This document shows positions 15,331 to 23,772 of a stretch of 64,000 nucleotides of DNA, one piece after another. Location: the NCBI GenBank assembly GCA_003240735.1, contig QFNE01000001.1, positions 62,001 to 126,000 of the forward strand. Reading direction: 5' to 3'. The notes below the pieces were generated by a model that saw only the letters and a list, made by a program, of their open reading frames with translations, did no database searches and was not told where the DNA came from. This DNA comes from Paracoccus denitrificans. Its GTDB lineage: Bacteria > Pseudomonadota > Alphaproteobacteria > Rhodobacterales > Rhodobacteraceae. Positions within the stretch are counted from its first letter, which is position 1. Every line of letters begins with the position of its first letter. The translations under genes were made by a program, and so were the position numbers.

Positions 15331-16781
15331 CGCCCACACTTTCCGACACGGCACTGTGGCGCACCGACAGTTATGTCGGGGGGGCGTGGATCACCGGTCA
15401 GGGGCGGTTCGATGTGACCGACCCTGCGACTGGTGACACCATCGCGCAGGTCGCCAAACTGGACGCCGCTGCCGCGAACGACGCCGTCGCGGTCGCCTAT
15501 GACGCGTTCCACGACTGGGCGTGGTCTCTGCCCCAGGACCGTGCCACCCTGCTGCGGAGCTGGTTTGATCTGATCATCCAGCACCGCGAGGATCTGGCGC
15601 TGATCATGGTGGCCGAACAGGGCAAACCCCTCTCCGAGGCGCGGGGCGAGATCGACTATGCCGCAAGTTTCGTCGAGTTCTACGCCGAAGAGGCCAAGCG
15701 CCCGAACATCGAAAGCGTCACGTCACACCTGCCGACCGCCGAGGTCGAGGTCTGGCGCGAACCCGTGGGCGTCGCCGCGCTGATCACGCCGTGGAATTTC
15801 CCGTCTGCCATGCTGACCCGCAAGGCGGCCGCCGCGCTGGCCGCGGGCTGCACGACGGTCTGTCATCCGTCGGCGGAAACGCCGCTGTCGGCGCTGGCGT
15901 TGGCCGAACTGGCCGACCGTGCCGGTTTCCCGCCCGGTGTCTTCAACGTCCTGACCGGGGACGCGCCCGAAATCGTCGGCGCATGGACGGCCCATCCCCG
16001 TGTGCGGGCACTGTCCTTCACCGGCTCGACCCGCGTCGGCAAACTGCTTTATGCGCAGTCCGCCGATACGGTGAAGCGACTGGTTCTGGAACTTGGCGGC
16101 CACGCCCCGTTCATCGTCTTTGCCGACACCGATCTGGACCGCGCCGTGGCCGAGGCGGTGAAGGCCAAGTTCGCCACCACCGGGCAGGACTGTCTTGGGG
16201 CAAATCGGTTCTTCATTGAACGCCCGGTCTATGACGTCTTCTGCCAGCGATTTGCGCAGGCTGTCGGCGGATTGACCCTTGGGCCCGGCATGGATGATCG
16301 CGACTTGGGCCCGATGATGAACGAAGGCGCCGTCGCCAAGCAGGAAGAGCATGTGACCGACGCCCTGTCGCGGGGGGCGCGGATCCTGACGGGCGGTCAA
16401 CGCGACTCGCAGGGGCCGCTTTTCTATCCACCGACGCTGTTAGCTGATGTACCGCCAGACGCCCTCATTTTCCACGACGAAACCTTTGGCCCCGTCGCCG
16501 CCATCGCCGCCTTCGACACCGAGGCCGAGGTGACCCAGCGTGCCAACGCCACCGAATACGGGCTGGTCGCCTATTTGCATACCGAAGACCCGCGCCGCAT
16601 CTATCGCATGACGCGTGCGCTGGATTTCGGCATGGTCGCGGTCAACCGCACCAAGGTCACCGGTCCGCCCATACCGTTCGGCGGGATGAAGCAGTCGGGT
16701 CTGGGCCGCGAAGGCTCTCGTCACGGGCTCGAGGCATTCACCGACATCAAATACGTCTGCCGCGACTGGAACGTGGCCTGA
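15327..16781 (+). CDS. doeC: NAD(P)-dependent aldehyde dehydrogenase, ectoine pathway (DoeC/Ssd-like)
   Basis: A 484-residue aldehyde dehydrogenase of the succinate-semialdehyde group. Catalytic residues are E255 in LELGGHAPFIVF and C289 in TGQDCLGANRFF; the TPWNFPSAMLTRK loop and FTGSTRVGK are present. In this locus it would oxidise aspartate semialdehyde to aspartate. Oddly, the usual KP(S/A) motif that holds the cofactor ribose reads CHPSAETPLSA here, with His180 in place of the lysine. It overlaps eutE by 4 bp and is followed 52 bp later by the aminotransferase gene. Substrate assignment is by context; a succinate semialdehyde role cannot be excluded. Confidence 0.82.
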   Translation: MTPTLSDTALWRTDSYVGGAWITGQGRFDVTDPATGDTIAQVAKLDAAAANDAVAVAYDAFHDWAWSLPQDRATLLRSWFDLIIQHREDLALIMVAEQGKPLSEARGEIDYAASFVEFYAEEAKRPNIESVTSHLPTAEVEVWREPVGVAALITPWNFPSAMLTRKAAAALAAGCTTVCHPSAETPLSALALAELADRAGFPPGVFNVLTGDAPEIVGAWTAHPRVRALSFTGSTRVGKLLYAQSADTVKRLVLELGGHAPFIVFADTDLDRAVAEAVKAKFATTGQDCLGANRFFIERPVYDVFCQRFAQAVGGLTLGPGMDDRDLGPMMNEGAVAKQEEHVTDALSRGARILTGGQRDSQGPLFYPPTLLADVPPDALIFHDETFGPVAAIAAFDTEAEVTQRANATEYGLVAYLHTEDPRRIYRMTRALDFGMVAVNRTKVTGPPIPFGGMKQSGLGREGSRHGLEAFTDIKYVCRDWNVA

Positions 16782-16833
16782 CGCATCACCCGCCGACGGA
16801 CTGGCGGGACGACGATCACGAAAGGATCATCCG

Positions 16834-18207
16834 ATGACCACCAACGACCAACTGGCCCAATGGGACCGCGAGAACTTCTTTCATCCCTCGACCAATCTGG
16901 GCCAGTTCGCCCGGGGCGAGGCGCCGCAGCGGATCGTGACCGGGGGCGAAGGCGTCCACATCACAGACCGCGACGGCAACCGCCTGCTGGACGCCTTCGC
17001 CGGGCTTTATTGCGTGAACGTCGGCTACGGCCGCACGCAGATCGCCGAGGCCATCGCCAAGCAGGCGCATGAACTGGCGTACTATCACGCCTATGCCGGC
17101 AACGGGTCCGAGGCGTCGATCACGCTGTCCAAGATGGTGATGGACCGCGCACCAGAAGGCATGGCGCGCGTCTATTTCGGGCTTGGCGGATCGGACGCGA
17201 ATGAGACGAACGTCAAGATCGTCTGGTATTACAACAACATCCGCGGCCTGCCGCAGAAGAAGAAGATCATCTCGCGCTGGCGGGGGTATCACGGCAGCGG
17301 CCTGATGACGGGCAGCCTGACGGGGCTGGAGCTGTTTCACAAGAAGTTCGACCTGCCCCTGCCGCAGGTGATCCATACCGAGGCGCCCTATTACTATCGC
17401 CGCCCCGATCTGAACATGTCCGAAGAGCAGTTCTCTGCCCACTGCGCCGAGCAGTTGGAACAGCTGATCGCGGCCGAGGGCGCCGACACCATCGCCGCCT
17501 TCATCGGCGAGCCGGTGTTGGGCACGGGCGGCATCGTGCCGCCGCCCAAAGGATACTGGGACGCGATCCAGAAGGTGCTGGCCAAACACGACATCCTACT
17601 GATCGTGGATGAGGTCGTGACCGGCTTTGGCCGTCTTGGCACGATGTTCGGATCGGATCATTACGGGCTGAAGCCCGACCTGATCACCTGCGCCAAGGGG
17701 CTGACGTCCGCCTATGCACCACTGTCGGCGACCATCGTCGGCAACAAGGTCTGGGACGTGCTGATGCAGGGCACCGACGAATACGGCGTCTTTGGTCACG
17801 GCTGGACGTATTCGGCCCATCCCATCGGCGCGGCGGCCGGCATCGCCAACCTGAAGCTGGTCGACGAACTCGGGCTGGTCGAAAACGCTGGAACCGTAGG
17901 CGCATATCTGAACGAACAGATGCAAGCGGCACTGGGGGACCATCCCCGTGTCGGCGACATTCGCGGCGAAGGAATGCTGTGCGCCGTCGAACTGGTGAAG
18001 GATCGCGACACCCGGACCTTCTTTGACGCAGCCGATGGCGTCGGCGCCAAGGCCGTGGCCGGCATGCTGAAGCGCGGCGTGATTGGCCGCGCGATGCCGC
18101 AGGGCGACATCATCGGGTTTGCCCCGCCTTTGTGCCTGACCCAAAAGGAAGCCGACACGGTCGTCAGCGTCACCGCCGATGCCGTGCGCGAGGCACTGGG
18201 CGGCTGA
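16834..18207 (+). CDS. doeD: Class III aminotransferase, diaminobutyrate transaminase DoeD-like
   Basis: A 457-residue class III (omega) aminotransferase. The PLP lysine is K288 in CAKGLTSAYAPLS and the pyridine-nitrogen aspartate is D259 in LLIVDEVVTGFGRLG; GGSDANETNVKI and GHGWTYSAHPIGAAAGIAN are standard. In ectoine loci this enzyme transfers an amino group from 2,4-diaminobutyrate, giving aspartate semialdehyde for the dehydrogenase just upstream. The start has GAAAGGATCATCC before ATG 16834. It is the last gene of the ectoine operon, followed by a stem-loop. The general omega-transaminase family is certain; the substrate is from context. Confidence 0.85.
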   Translation: MTTNDQLAQWDRENFFHPSTNLGQFARGEAPQRIVTGGEGVHITDRDGNRLLDAFAGLYCVNVGYGRTQIAEAIAKQAHELAYYHAYAGNGSEASITLSKMVMDRAPEGMARVYFGLGGSDANETNVKIVWYYNNIRGLPQKKKIISRWRGYHGSGLMTGSLTGLELFHKKFDLPLPQVIHTEAPYYYRRPDLNMSEEQFSAHCAEQLEQLIAAEGADTIAAFIGEPVLGTGGIVPPPKGYWDAIQKVLAKHDILLIVDEVVTGFGRLGTMFGSDHYGLKPDLITCAKGLTSAYAPLSATIVGNKVWDVLMQGTDEYGVFGHGWTYSAHPIGAAAGIANLKLVDELGLVENAGTVGAYLNEQMQAALGDHPRVGDIRGEGMLCAVELVKDRDTRTFFDAADGVGAKAVAGMLKRGVIGRAMPQGDIIGFAPPLCLTQKEADTVVSVTADAVREALGG

Positions 18208-18228
18208 CGACAAGCCCGGACGAACGCG

Positions 18229-18258
18229 GGTGGGGCAGGCTTTTAGGTCGGCCCCACC
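18229..18258 (+). terminator. Stem-loop after the ectoine operon
   Basis: GGTGGGGC (18229-18236) pairs perfectly with GCCCCACC (18251-18258) around 14 bases that include TTTT, 21 bases after the aminotransferase stop. There is no distal T-run, so it may be a transcription terminator or an mRNA-stabilising hairpin. Confidence 0.45.
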
Positions 18259-18291
18259 ATCCGCCCGAAAGTCACTGACGACCAAATCGCT

Positions 18292-18319
18292 TTGACACCG
18301 CGGGCCGGTGACCTAAGAA
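18292..18319 (+). promoter_or_regulatory. Probable sigma70 promoter of the beta-propeller gene
   Basis: A perfect TTGACA (18292-18297), 16-bp spacer and TAAGAA (18314-18319) lie about 58 bp before the start of the YncE-like gene and just beyond the ectoine operon hairpin. Confidence 0.55.
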
Positions 18320-18376
18320 TGCCGGCATTGCCCACCCAAGCCCAACAGGCAGGCAGATTCTCTGAAAGGATTTTCC

Positions 18377-19744
18377 ATGCCTGTTTCGTTTATTCGCGCC
18401 AGCCTGCTGGCGTCTGCCGTAGCCGCAATTGCCGCGTCCGCCGCCTTGGCGCAGGACGGTTGGGTTTCCGCCGTCGACAAGATCGATGGTTCTGTTCGTG
18501 CAGGCTCGCGCGACGTCCCGGTCAAGCCCGGCGATGACACCTCGGTCCAGATCCGCAATGTCGAACCCGGGTCGACCTATACGGTGCTGCACGGGGCCAC
18601 GGCCTTGAACGACGCGCCCGTCACCGCCGATGAAAAGGGCGCCGCAGACGTCAAGTTCACGGTGCCCGCCGATGCCGAAATCGGGACAATCCCCCTGACC
18701 ATCGTCGGCCAGAACCCGTCTGCCGCCCAGATCGTCAAGCTGAAGCTTTCCCAGGTCGTGCCGGCCTCCGGCGAAGATGCGTTCACCCTGACCACCGCCC
18801 CGGCAGGCGAGCGTGCCTATCAGTCGGCCGTGTCGGCGGACGGCAAGCTTTACGTCACCTCGGCCCGCGGCACCGGTGTGGAAACGACGCTGAAAGTCTA
18901 TGACGCGGCCACGCTGGAACCCGAAGGCGAGTTCGAGATTCCGCAATCTGCTGACGCAGAAGATGGTCTGGTCGATGTGCTGGGCGTTGGCGTCGACGAC
19001 AAAAACGGCAAGCTGTGGACCACGAACACGCTGAACGACACGGTCACGGTCTATGACATCGCGACCAAGAAGGCGGAAAAGGTGTTCGACGAAGGCTCGA
19101 TCCAGCACCCTTATGACGCCGTCATCGACGTCGAAAACAACCGCGCCTATGTCAGCGCTGGTCTGACCGGTCACGTGAAGGTCTATGACGCCACCACCTA
19201 TGAGCCGCTGGACGGGCTGTTCTTCGAAGGCGATGGCGGGCGTCAGGTGTTCGGCCTGATGAACCTTGATCTGGATGTAGCCAACGGCAAAATCTATGCC
19301 ACCAGCCGCGACAGCAGCTATGTCGGCTGGGCCGATCTGAAAACCGGCGAAACGACCGCCGTGGAAGTGGAGGGGCTGATTGGCGCCTCGTCGATCGCGC
19401 ATGACCCGGAAACGGGACGCCTGTATGTGGCAAGTCAGGACCTGAACAGCCTTCTGGTGCTGGACGCCGAAGGCAAGGAAATCGCCAATACTCAGGTCGG
19501 CGCAGGCGCGATCAGCGTGGCATGGAACCCTGTGACCAAACAGGCATTCGTCGCAACGCGCGCGGGTGGGACAGTCGCCGTTCTGGACGGCGACGGCAAA
19601 TTGGTCGCCAATCTGCCGGTGGGCGAGTTGCCGAACCATGTCGTCGTGGACAAGGACGGCGCCGTCTTTGCGGTCACCATGAACGGCCCTGCCGGTGATG
19701 ATGACAAATCGGGCGCTGTGACCCGCATCGTCGCGAAACAGTAA
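18377..19744 (+). CDS. Periplasmic YncE-like beta-propeller protein
   Basis: A 455-residue exported protein with signal peptide MPVSFIRASLLASAVAAIAASAALA. An N-terminal domain of about 120 residues precedes a set of repeated blades of the YVTN/YncE kind, for example KLYVTSARGTG, KLWTTNTLNDTVTVYDIATK, RAYVSAGLTGHVKVYD, RLYVASQDLNSLLVLDAEG and QAFVATRAGGTVAVLDGDG. Such seven-bladed propellers in the periplasm bind DNA, metal complexes or proteins; no enzymatic residues can be picked out. It has its own promoter and terminator and so appears monocistronic. It is AAAGGATTTTCC-led. The precise function is unknown. Confidence 0.8.
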   Translation: MPVSFIRASLLASAVAAIAASAALAQDGWVSAVDKIDGSVRAGSRDVPVKPGDDTSVQIRNVEPGSTYTVLHGATALNDAPVTADEKGAADVKFTVPADAEIGTIPLTIVGQNPSAAQIVKLKLSQVVPASGEDAFTLTTAPAGERAYQSAVSADGKLYVTSARGTGVETTLKVYDAATLEPEGEFEIPQSADAEDGLVDVLGVGVDDKNGKLWTTNTLNDTVTVYDIATKKAEKVFDEGSIQHPYDAVIDVENNRAYVSAGLTGHVKVYDATTYEPLDGLFFEGDGGRQVFGLMNLDLDVANGKIYATSRDSSYVGWADLKTGETTAVEVEGLIGASSIAHDPETGRLYVASQDLNSLLVLDAEGKEIANTQVGAGAISVAWNPVTKQAFVATRAGGTVAVLDGDGKLVANLPVGELPNHVVVDKDGAVFAVTMNGPAGDDDKSGAVTRIVAKQ

Positions 19745-19762
19745 TCGCGACCGAAGAAAGAC

Positions 19763-19796
19763 GGGCCGTCGCGGATATGGTCTGCGACGGCCCTTT
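19763..19796 (+). terminator. Intrinsic terminator of the beta-propeller gene
   Basis: GGGCCGTCGC (19763-19772) and GCGACGGCCC (19784-19793) form a 10-bp stem with an 11-base loop followed by TTTC, 18 bases after the stop codon. Confidence 0.75.
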
Positions 19797-19884
19797 CATC
19801 GCCGGTTTGCGCAAATCTGGACGGTGGGGCCTGCCGCACCTATATGCTGATCGCGGCGCTTGGCCGCCGTTTGAAAGGGGATCC

Positions 19885-19968
19885 ATGTCGCAGAACTCCA
19901 TGCGCCGCCTGTCGTTCTTCCTGCTGATGGGCGTGACGCTTTATGTCTCGTTCGGGCTGGCGGGCTGA
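19885..19968 (+). CDS. 27-residue hydrophobic peptide upstream of the XpaC-like gene
   Basis: A short frame encoding MSQNSMRRLSFFLLMGVTLYVSFGLAG, one predicted membrane helix with two arginines on the cytoplasmic side. It is preceded by a very good ribosome site (GAAAGGGGATCC, 6-base gap) and ends 5 bp before the start of the larger membrane protein gene. This spacing suggests either a real small membrane protein that partners it or a translated leader. No homologue can be named from memory. Confidence 0.5.
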   Translation: MSQNSMRRLSFFLLMGVTLYVSFGLAG

Positions 19969-19973
19969 CGGCG

Positions 19974-20954
19974 ATGGCACAGTGGTTCGGCGGAAAGTAT
20001 TCACCCAATCGCGGTCGGGTCGGCACCGGCAGTCTGGACGCGCGCCCCGCGCCACGTCCCGCCCCGGGAGAGATGCGTCACCGATTTGAATCGCGCACGA
20101 CGTGGATCACCGTGATGGCGGTACCGATGCTGTTTGGCGCGTTTTTCGGTGGCCCGGTGAACATGGCGCTGAACTTCGCAGGCTTCGGGATCATCGCCGC
20201 AGCGATGTATCTGACCCGCGAAGGCCTGCAGGCCGAGGCCGCGTATGACGCTCGCCGCATGGCGCGTCGTCCGGCAATTCCGCGCAAACTGTTCGGCGGC
20301 ATCCTGACGGGTCTTGGCCTGGCAACCGCTGCGGTCGAGCCCGGCTCATACGCCGCGGCCGGGGTCGTCGGTGTGGTGGGTGCCGTGCTGCATTGGCTGG
20401 CCTTCGGGCCCGATCCCATGTCTGACAAGGGGATGGAGGGCGTCGATACCTTCCAGCAGGACCGGGTCGCCCGCATGGTCGAAGAGGCCGAGGGTTATCT
20501 GCAAGGCATGTCCGACGCGATTCTGCGCACCCGGGATCGCCAGCTGGAAGCGCGTGTCGCGATCTTCGCCGCCACGGCCCGCGATCTTTTCGACAAGGTC
20601 GAACAGGACCCGGCTGATTTGGCCGCTGCACGGCGATATATGGGCGTCTATCTGATGGGCGCCCGCGACGCGACGGTGAAGTTCGCCGATCTTTACGCAC
20701 AGACCCACGACCCGCGCGCGCGTTCGGATTACGACGCGCTGCTGGGCGATCTGGAGCAGAGCTTTCGTGATCTGATCCGGCGCCTGCAACAAGGCAGCCG
20801 CACCGACATGGATATTGAAATCACCGTACTGCGCGACCGCCTGGCCCGCGAAGGCGTTCGCATGACGTCCGAGCCGCCCTTGATCGGCAGCGATCCCTTG
20901 TCCCGGACGCATGACGATCTGTTCAAGATGCCCGTCCGCGATCGTCGGGGCTGA
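19974..20954 (+). CDS. XpaC-like (5-bromo-4-chloroindolyl phosphate hydrolysis family) membrane protein
   Basis: A 326-residue protein: an Arg/Pro-rich N-terminus, three or four hydrophobic segments between about residues 43 and 145 (TWITVMAVPMLFGAFFGG, ALNFAGFGIIAAAMYL, GGILTGLGLATAAV, VVGVVGAVLHWLAFG) and a long helical cytoplasmic domain (150-326). This architecture fits the XpaC family, which in many genomes is paired with the TelA toxic-anion-resistance protein. Here the following gene is truA instead, 12 bp downstream, and no telA is visible. The family assignment is from overall pattern and is moderately sure; the biochemical role is unknown despite the family name. Confidence 0.6.
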   Translation: MAQWFGGKYSPNRGRVGTGSLDARPAPRPAPGEMRHRFESRTTWITVMAVPMLFGAFFGGPVNMALNFAGFGIIAAAMYLTREGLQAEAAYDARRMARRPAIPRKLFGGILTGLGLATAAVEPGSYAAAGVVGVVGAVLHWLAFGPDPMSDKGMEGVDTFQQDRVARMVEEAEGYLQGMSDAILRTRDRQLEARVAIFAATARDLFDKVEQDPADLAAARRYMGVYLMGARDATVKFADLYAQTHDPRARSDYDALLGDLEQSFRDLIRRLQQGSRTDMDIEITVLRDRLAREGVRMTSEPPLIGSDPLSRTHDDLFKMPVRDRRG

Positions 20955-20966
20955 CGGCCACCCGCA

Positions 20967-21752
20967 ATGCCACGCTTTGCCCTGAAGATCGAATATGACG
21001 GCGCGCCGTTTGCTGGATGGCAGGCGCAGGCCGACCAGCCGTCCGTCCAAGGCGCGGTAGAGCGCGCGCTGGCCGCGCTCGACCCCGGCTTTGCCGATGG
21101 CGCGCGCATCGCGGCTGCTGGCCGGACTGACACGGGGGTGCACGCGACGGGACAGGTGGCCCATGCCGATCTGGTCCGCGACTGGGACCCCTTTCGCCTG
21201 ACCGAGGCGCTGAACTGGCATCTGAAGCCCCTGCCGGTCGCCATCCTGACCGCGGCCAAGGCAGACGACGACTTCCACGCCCGGTTCAGCGCGCTGGAAC
21301 GCCGCTATACCTTTCGGCTGCTGTCCCGTCGTGCCCCCGCCACCCATGAACGCGGGCGGGTCTGGCAGGTTAGCCATCCACTGGACGCCGATGCCATGCG
21401 TCAGGGCGCAGCCCATTTGGTCGGTCAGCACGACTTCACCACGTTCCGGTCCACGATGTGTCAGGCGAAATCGCCGGTGAAGACGTTGGACGACATCCAG
21501 ATTGACGAAATTTCAGTGCCGCACGGGGTGGAATACCGGTTTCGTCTGCGCGCGCGGTCGTTTCTGCACAATCAGGTCAGGTCGATCGTCGGCACCTTGG
21601 AACGGGTTGGCGCTGGCGGATGGACCCCGGATCGCGTGGCTGCGGCCTTGGCCGCCCGCGACCGCGCCGCTTGTGGCCCGGTCTGCCCGCCACAGGGGCT
21701 ATACCTGACTGGCGTGGGTTACCCCTTGGATCCGTTCGACCGATTGGACTGA
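20967..21752 (+). CDS. truA: tRNA pseudouridine(38-40) synthase TruA
   Basis: A 261-residue enzyme that makes pseudouridine at positions 38-40 of the tRNA anticodon stem. It has the opening MPRFALKIEYDGAPFAGWQAQ, the catalytic aspartate in AAGRTDTGVHATGQVAH, and FHARFSALERRYTFRL, HDFTTFRSTMCQAKSPVKTL and FLHNQVRSIVGTLERVG, all TruA signatures; the length is normal. It follows the XpaC-like gene by 12 bp. Its last 34 bases overlap the tail of the convergent sugar transferase gene. Confidence 0.95.
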   Translation: MPRFALKIEYDGAPFAGWQAQADQPSVQGAVERALAALDPGFADGARIAAAGRTDTGVHATGQVAHADLVRDWDPFRLTEALNWHLKPLPVAILTAAKADDDFHARFSALERRYTFRLLSRRAPATHERGRVWQVSHPLDADAMRQGAAHLVGQHDFTTFRSTMCQAKSPVKTLDDIQIDEISVPHGVEYRFRLRARSFLHNQVRSIVGTLERVGAGGWTPDRVAAALAARDRAACGPVCPPQGLYLTGVGYPLDPFDRLD

Positions 21753-22477
21753 CGCTGGCTGCGTCCGCCTTTCCATGACCAGGTCGGATAAAACACCGTC
21801 ATCACCGTGTTCCAGATGATCCACAGGTCCAACGCCATCGTGCGTTTTTGCTGATAGATCATGTCGAGCCGCAGTTTCGTCGGAAGGCAGCGCTGGAAAT
21901 AGGCGCGCTCCGTTTCCTCGGCCGTCTTGCACTCTGCCAGAATACGGTCTTCGTGGGCGTGATAGATCAGCGTCGCGAGGCCGGTGACACCGGGCCGCGA
22001 CGCCAGTACCTGTCCATACATCACCGGAAAACGTTCGACGTATTCGCGCAGTGGCGGACGCGGGCCGACAAAGCTGAGGTCGCCCTTGATGATATTGAAT
22101 AGCTGGGGCAGCTCATCAATGCGGGTACGGCGGAGAACATGGCCCATCTTGGTAATGCGCCACCGTTTGTGCGCCCCGGATGCACCGCTGTCGTTTTCGA
22201 CCCGTCTCATCGTGCGGAACTTGTACAAGCGGAACGATCTGTCGGGCGTCTGCATGCGGGGGGCCGTATACAGGATCGGTCGACCCTGCTTGATCAGCAT
22301 GATGCCCGCCACGACGATCATCACAACGCCCAGCGGGATCAGCAGGACCAGCGCCAAGGTGATGTCGAACAGCCGCTTTGACAGGTTGTTGCCCGGCAAA
22401 GGATGCTCCGTCACCCATCCGGCAGCGCCTGCGCGGATTTCCGGGTCGAAACTTTTGCCATCTGGCACAACAGTCAT
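21719..22477 (-). CDS. Undecaprenyl-phosphate sugar phosphotransferase-like protein (exopolysaccharide initiation)
   Basis: A 252-residue short bacterial sugar transferase of the PssY/WcaJ C-terminal type. One N-terminal hydrophobic helix (LFDITLALVLLIPLGVVMIVVAGIMLI) is followed by the catalytic domain with the signatures FRLYKFRTMR, VLRRTRIDELPQLFNIIKGDLSFVGPRPP and SRPGVTGLATL. Such enzymes transfer a sugar-1-phosphate onto undecaprenyl phosphate at the inner membrane to begin a capsule, exopolysaccharide or O-unit. No other polysaccharide genes adjoin it, although two glycosyltransferases lie at 61.7-63.5 kb. Its 3' end overlaps truA tail-to-tail. Confidence 0.9.
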   Translation of the reverse strand: MTVVPDGKSFDPEIRAGAAGWVTEHPLPGNNLSKRLFDITLALVLLIPLGVVMIVVAGIMLIKQGRPILYTAPRMQTPDRSFRLYKFRTMRRVENDSGASGAHKRWRITKMGHVLRRTRIDELPQLFNIIKGDLSFVGPRPPLREYVERFPVMYGQVLASRPGVTGLATLIYHAHEDRILAECKTAEETERAYFQRCLPTKLRLDMIYQQKRTMALDLWIIWNTVMTVFYPTWSWKGGRSQRQSNRSNGSKG

Positions 22478-22607
22478 TAACGCTTAACACCCTTCCTCCC
22501 CTGGCAGCGGGGGAGATACAATCCCCTGACCCAAAGGCGCGCTTCGTTATGCGTCAACACCCTGCCCGAGTAAACGTGCCCGGCGATTTTGTGACGAAGG
22601 CGCTGCC

Positions 22608-22635
22608 TTGTGGTCACACTCGGGCGTGTTACACT
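22608..22635 (+). promoter_or_regulatory. Possible promoter of the universal stress protein gene
   Basis: TTGTGG (22608-22613), 16-bp spacer and TACACT (22630-22635) lie 26 bp before the TTG start, in the region between two divergent genes. Confidence 0.35.
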
Positions 22636-22661
22636 CACTTTCCCATCACGAGGTCTGACGA

Positions 22662-23117
22662 TTGCGTAAATTCCTGGTCATTCTGGACGAATCGAGAGAG
22701 TGCATCAACGCCATCCGATTCGCCTCATTGCGGGCGGCGAACACTGGGGGTGCGGTTCAGGTTCTGGCCGTCATCCCTGCCGACCAGATCCAGCACGGCA
22801 TGGGTGTGGCCGAGGTGATGCGGGCCGAGGCGCGCGACCGGATCGAAGAACAGTTTCAGGTGTTTGCAAAATGGATGCGCGACCGGCCGGGCATTCAGCC
22901 CGAACTGATCATCCGCGAAGGCGACCCTGCGGCCGAGATGTTGGCGCAGATCCAGCACGACCCTGAAATCGGCGTCGTGGTGCTGGCAGCATCGACCGAA
23001 AACTCGGGTCCCGGGCCGCTGATTTCCCGGCTGATGCGGGAAATCGGGACACTGTCGATCCCCGTGACGATCGTGCCGGGCGACATCTCTCGCGAACGGC
23101 TGCAGGCGATTACCTGA
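22662..23117 (+). CDS. Universal stress protein (UspA family)
   Basis: A 151-residue UspA-fold protein: the first strand is RKFLVILDESRECINAIRFA, with the conserved Asp in the strand-1 loop, followed by VLAVIPADQ and the C-terminal glycine-rich block VVLAASTENSGPGPLISRLM followed by IPVTIVPG. The region corresponding to the ATP-binding G-2x-G-9x-G(S/T) motif is only loosely conserved, so nucleotide binding is uncertain. The start codon is TTG 22662 after ACGAGG. It is divergent from the sugar transferase gene and 94 bp upstream of the NifU-like gene. Confidence 0.85.
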   Translation: MRKFLVILDESRECINAIRFASLRAANTGGAVQVLAVIPADQIQHGMGVAEVMRAEARDRIEEQFQVFAKWMRDRPGIQPELIIREGDPAAEMLAQIQHDPEIGVVVLAASTENSGPGPLISRLMREIGTLSIPVTIVPGDISRERLQAIT

Positions 23118-23211
23118 GCGGGCGCAAACGTTGACTCGAGGGGCGCGGACGACCATATCTGCGTGAACACCGACACACCCGAAGACCGGCCCTTATCCGA
23201 AAGGCCCCGCC

Positions 23212-23772
23212 ATGTTCATCCAGACCGAAACCACGCCGAACCCCGCGACGCTGAAGTTCCTGCCGGGCGAGGTCGTGCTGTCGACCGGAACCGCCGATTT
23301 CCCCAACCGCGACGCCGCCGCCGCAAGCCCGCTTGCCGGACGCATCTTTGCGGTCCCGGGCGTCGAAGGGGTGTTCCTTGGGTCTGACTTCGTGACCGTG
23401 ACCAAGTCCGATGCGTCGATCTGGGACCAGATCAAGCCGTCCATCCTTGGCGCGATCATGGAGCATTTCCAGTCTGGCGATGCCGCCGTGGCGTCGGCCA
23501 CCCCGGCAGCGGGTGGACATGCCGATCATACCGGACCGGATGGTGATATCGTCGTTCAGATCAAGGAACTTCTGGATACCCGTGTGCGCCCTGCCGTGGC
23601 GCAGGACGGTGGCGACATCACGTTCCACGGCTTTGATCGCGGGGTCGTCTATCTTCACATGCAGGGCGCCTGCGCCGGGTGCCCGTCTTCGACCCTGACG
23701 CTGAAGATGGGGATCGAAAACCTGCTGCGTCACTACATCCCCGAAGTGACCGAGGTTCGCCCGGTTGCCTGA
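23212..23772 (+). CDS. NifU/NfuA-like Fe-S cluster carrier
   Basis: A 186-residue two-domain scaffold. The N-terminal Nfu domain begins MFIQTETTPNPATLKFLPG, the alphaproteobacterial/mitochondrial NFU1-type signature, and the C-terminal NifU domain contains the [4Fe-4S]-binding CAGC motif in QGACAGCPSSTLTLKMGIENL. It delivers Fe-S clusters to target enzymes in the cytoplasm. Its stop overlaps the TTG start of tsaB by 8 bp. The length and organisation match NFU1-type proteins rather than nitrogenase NifU. Confidence 0.92.
   Translation: MFIQTETTPNPATLKFLPGEVVLSTGTADFPNRDAAAASPLAGRIFAVPGVEGVFLGSDFVTVTKSDASIWDQIKPSILGAIMEHFQSGDAAVASATPAAGGHADHTGPDGDIVVQIKELLDTRVRPAVAQDGGDITFHGFDRGVVYLHMQGACAGCPSSTLTLKMGIENLLRHYIPEVTEVRPVA

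Noticed and set aside
18272..19639. A 455-codon open frame opposite the beta-propeller gene
   Set aside because: Shadow frame; the plus strand has a signal peptide, repeated blades, promoter and terminator.
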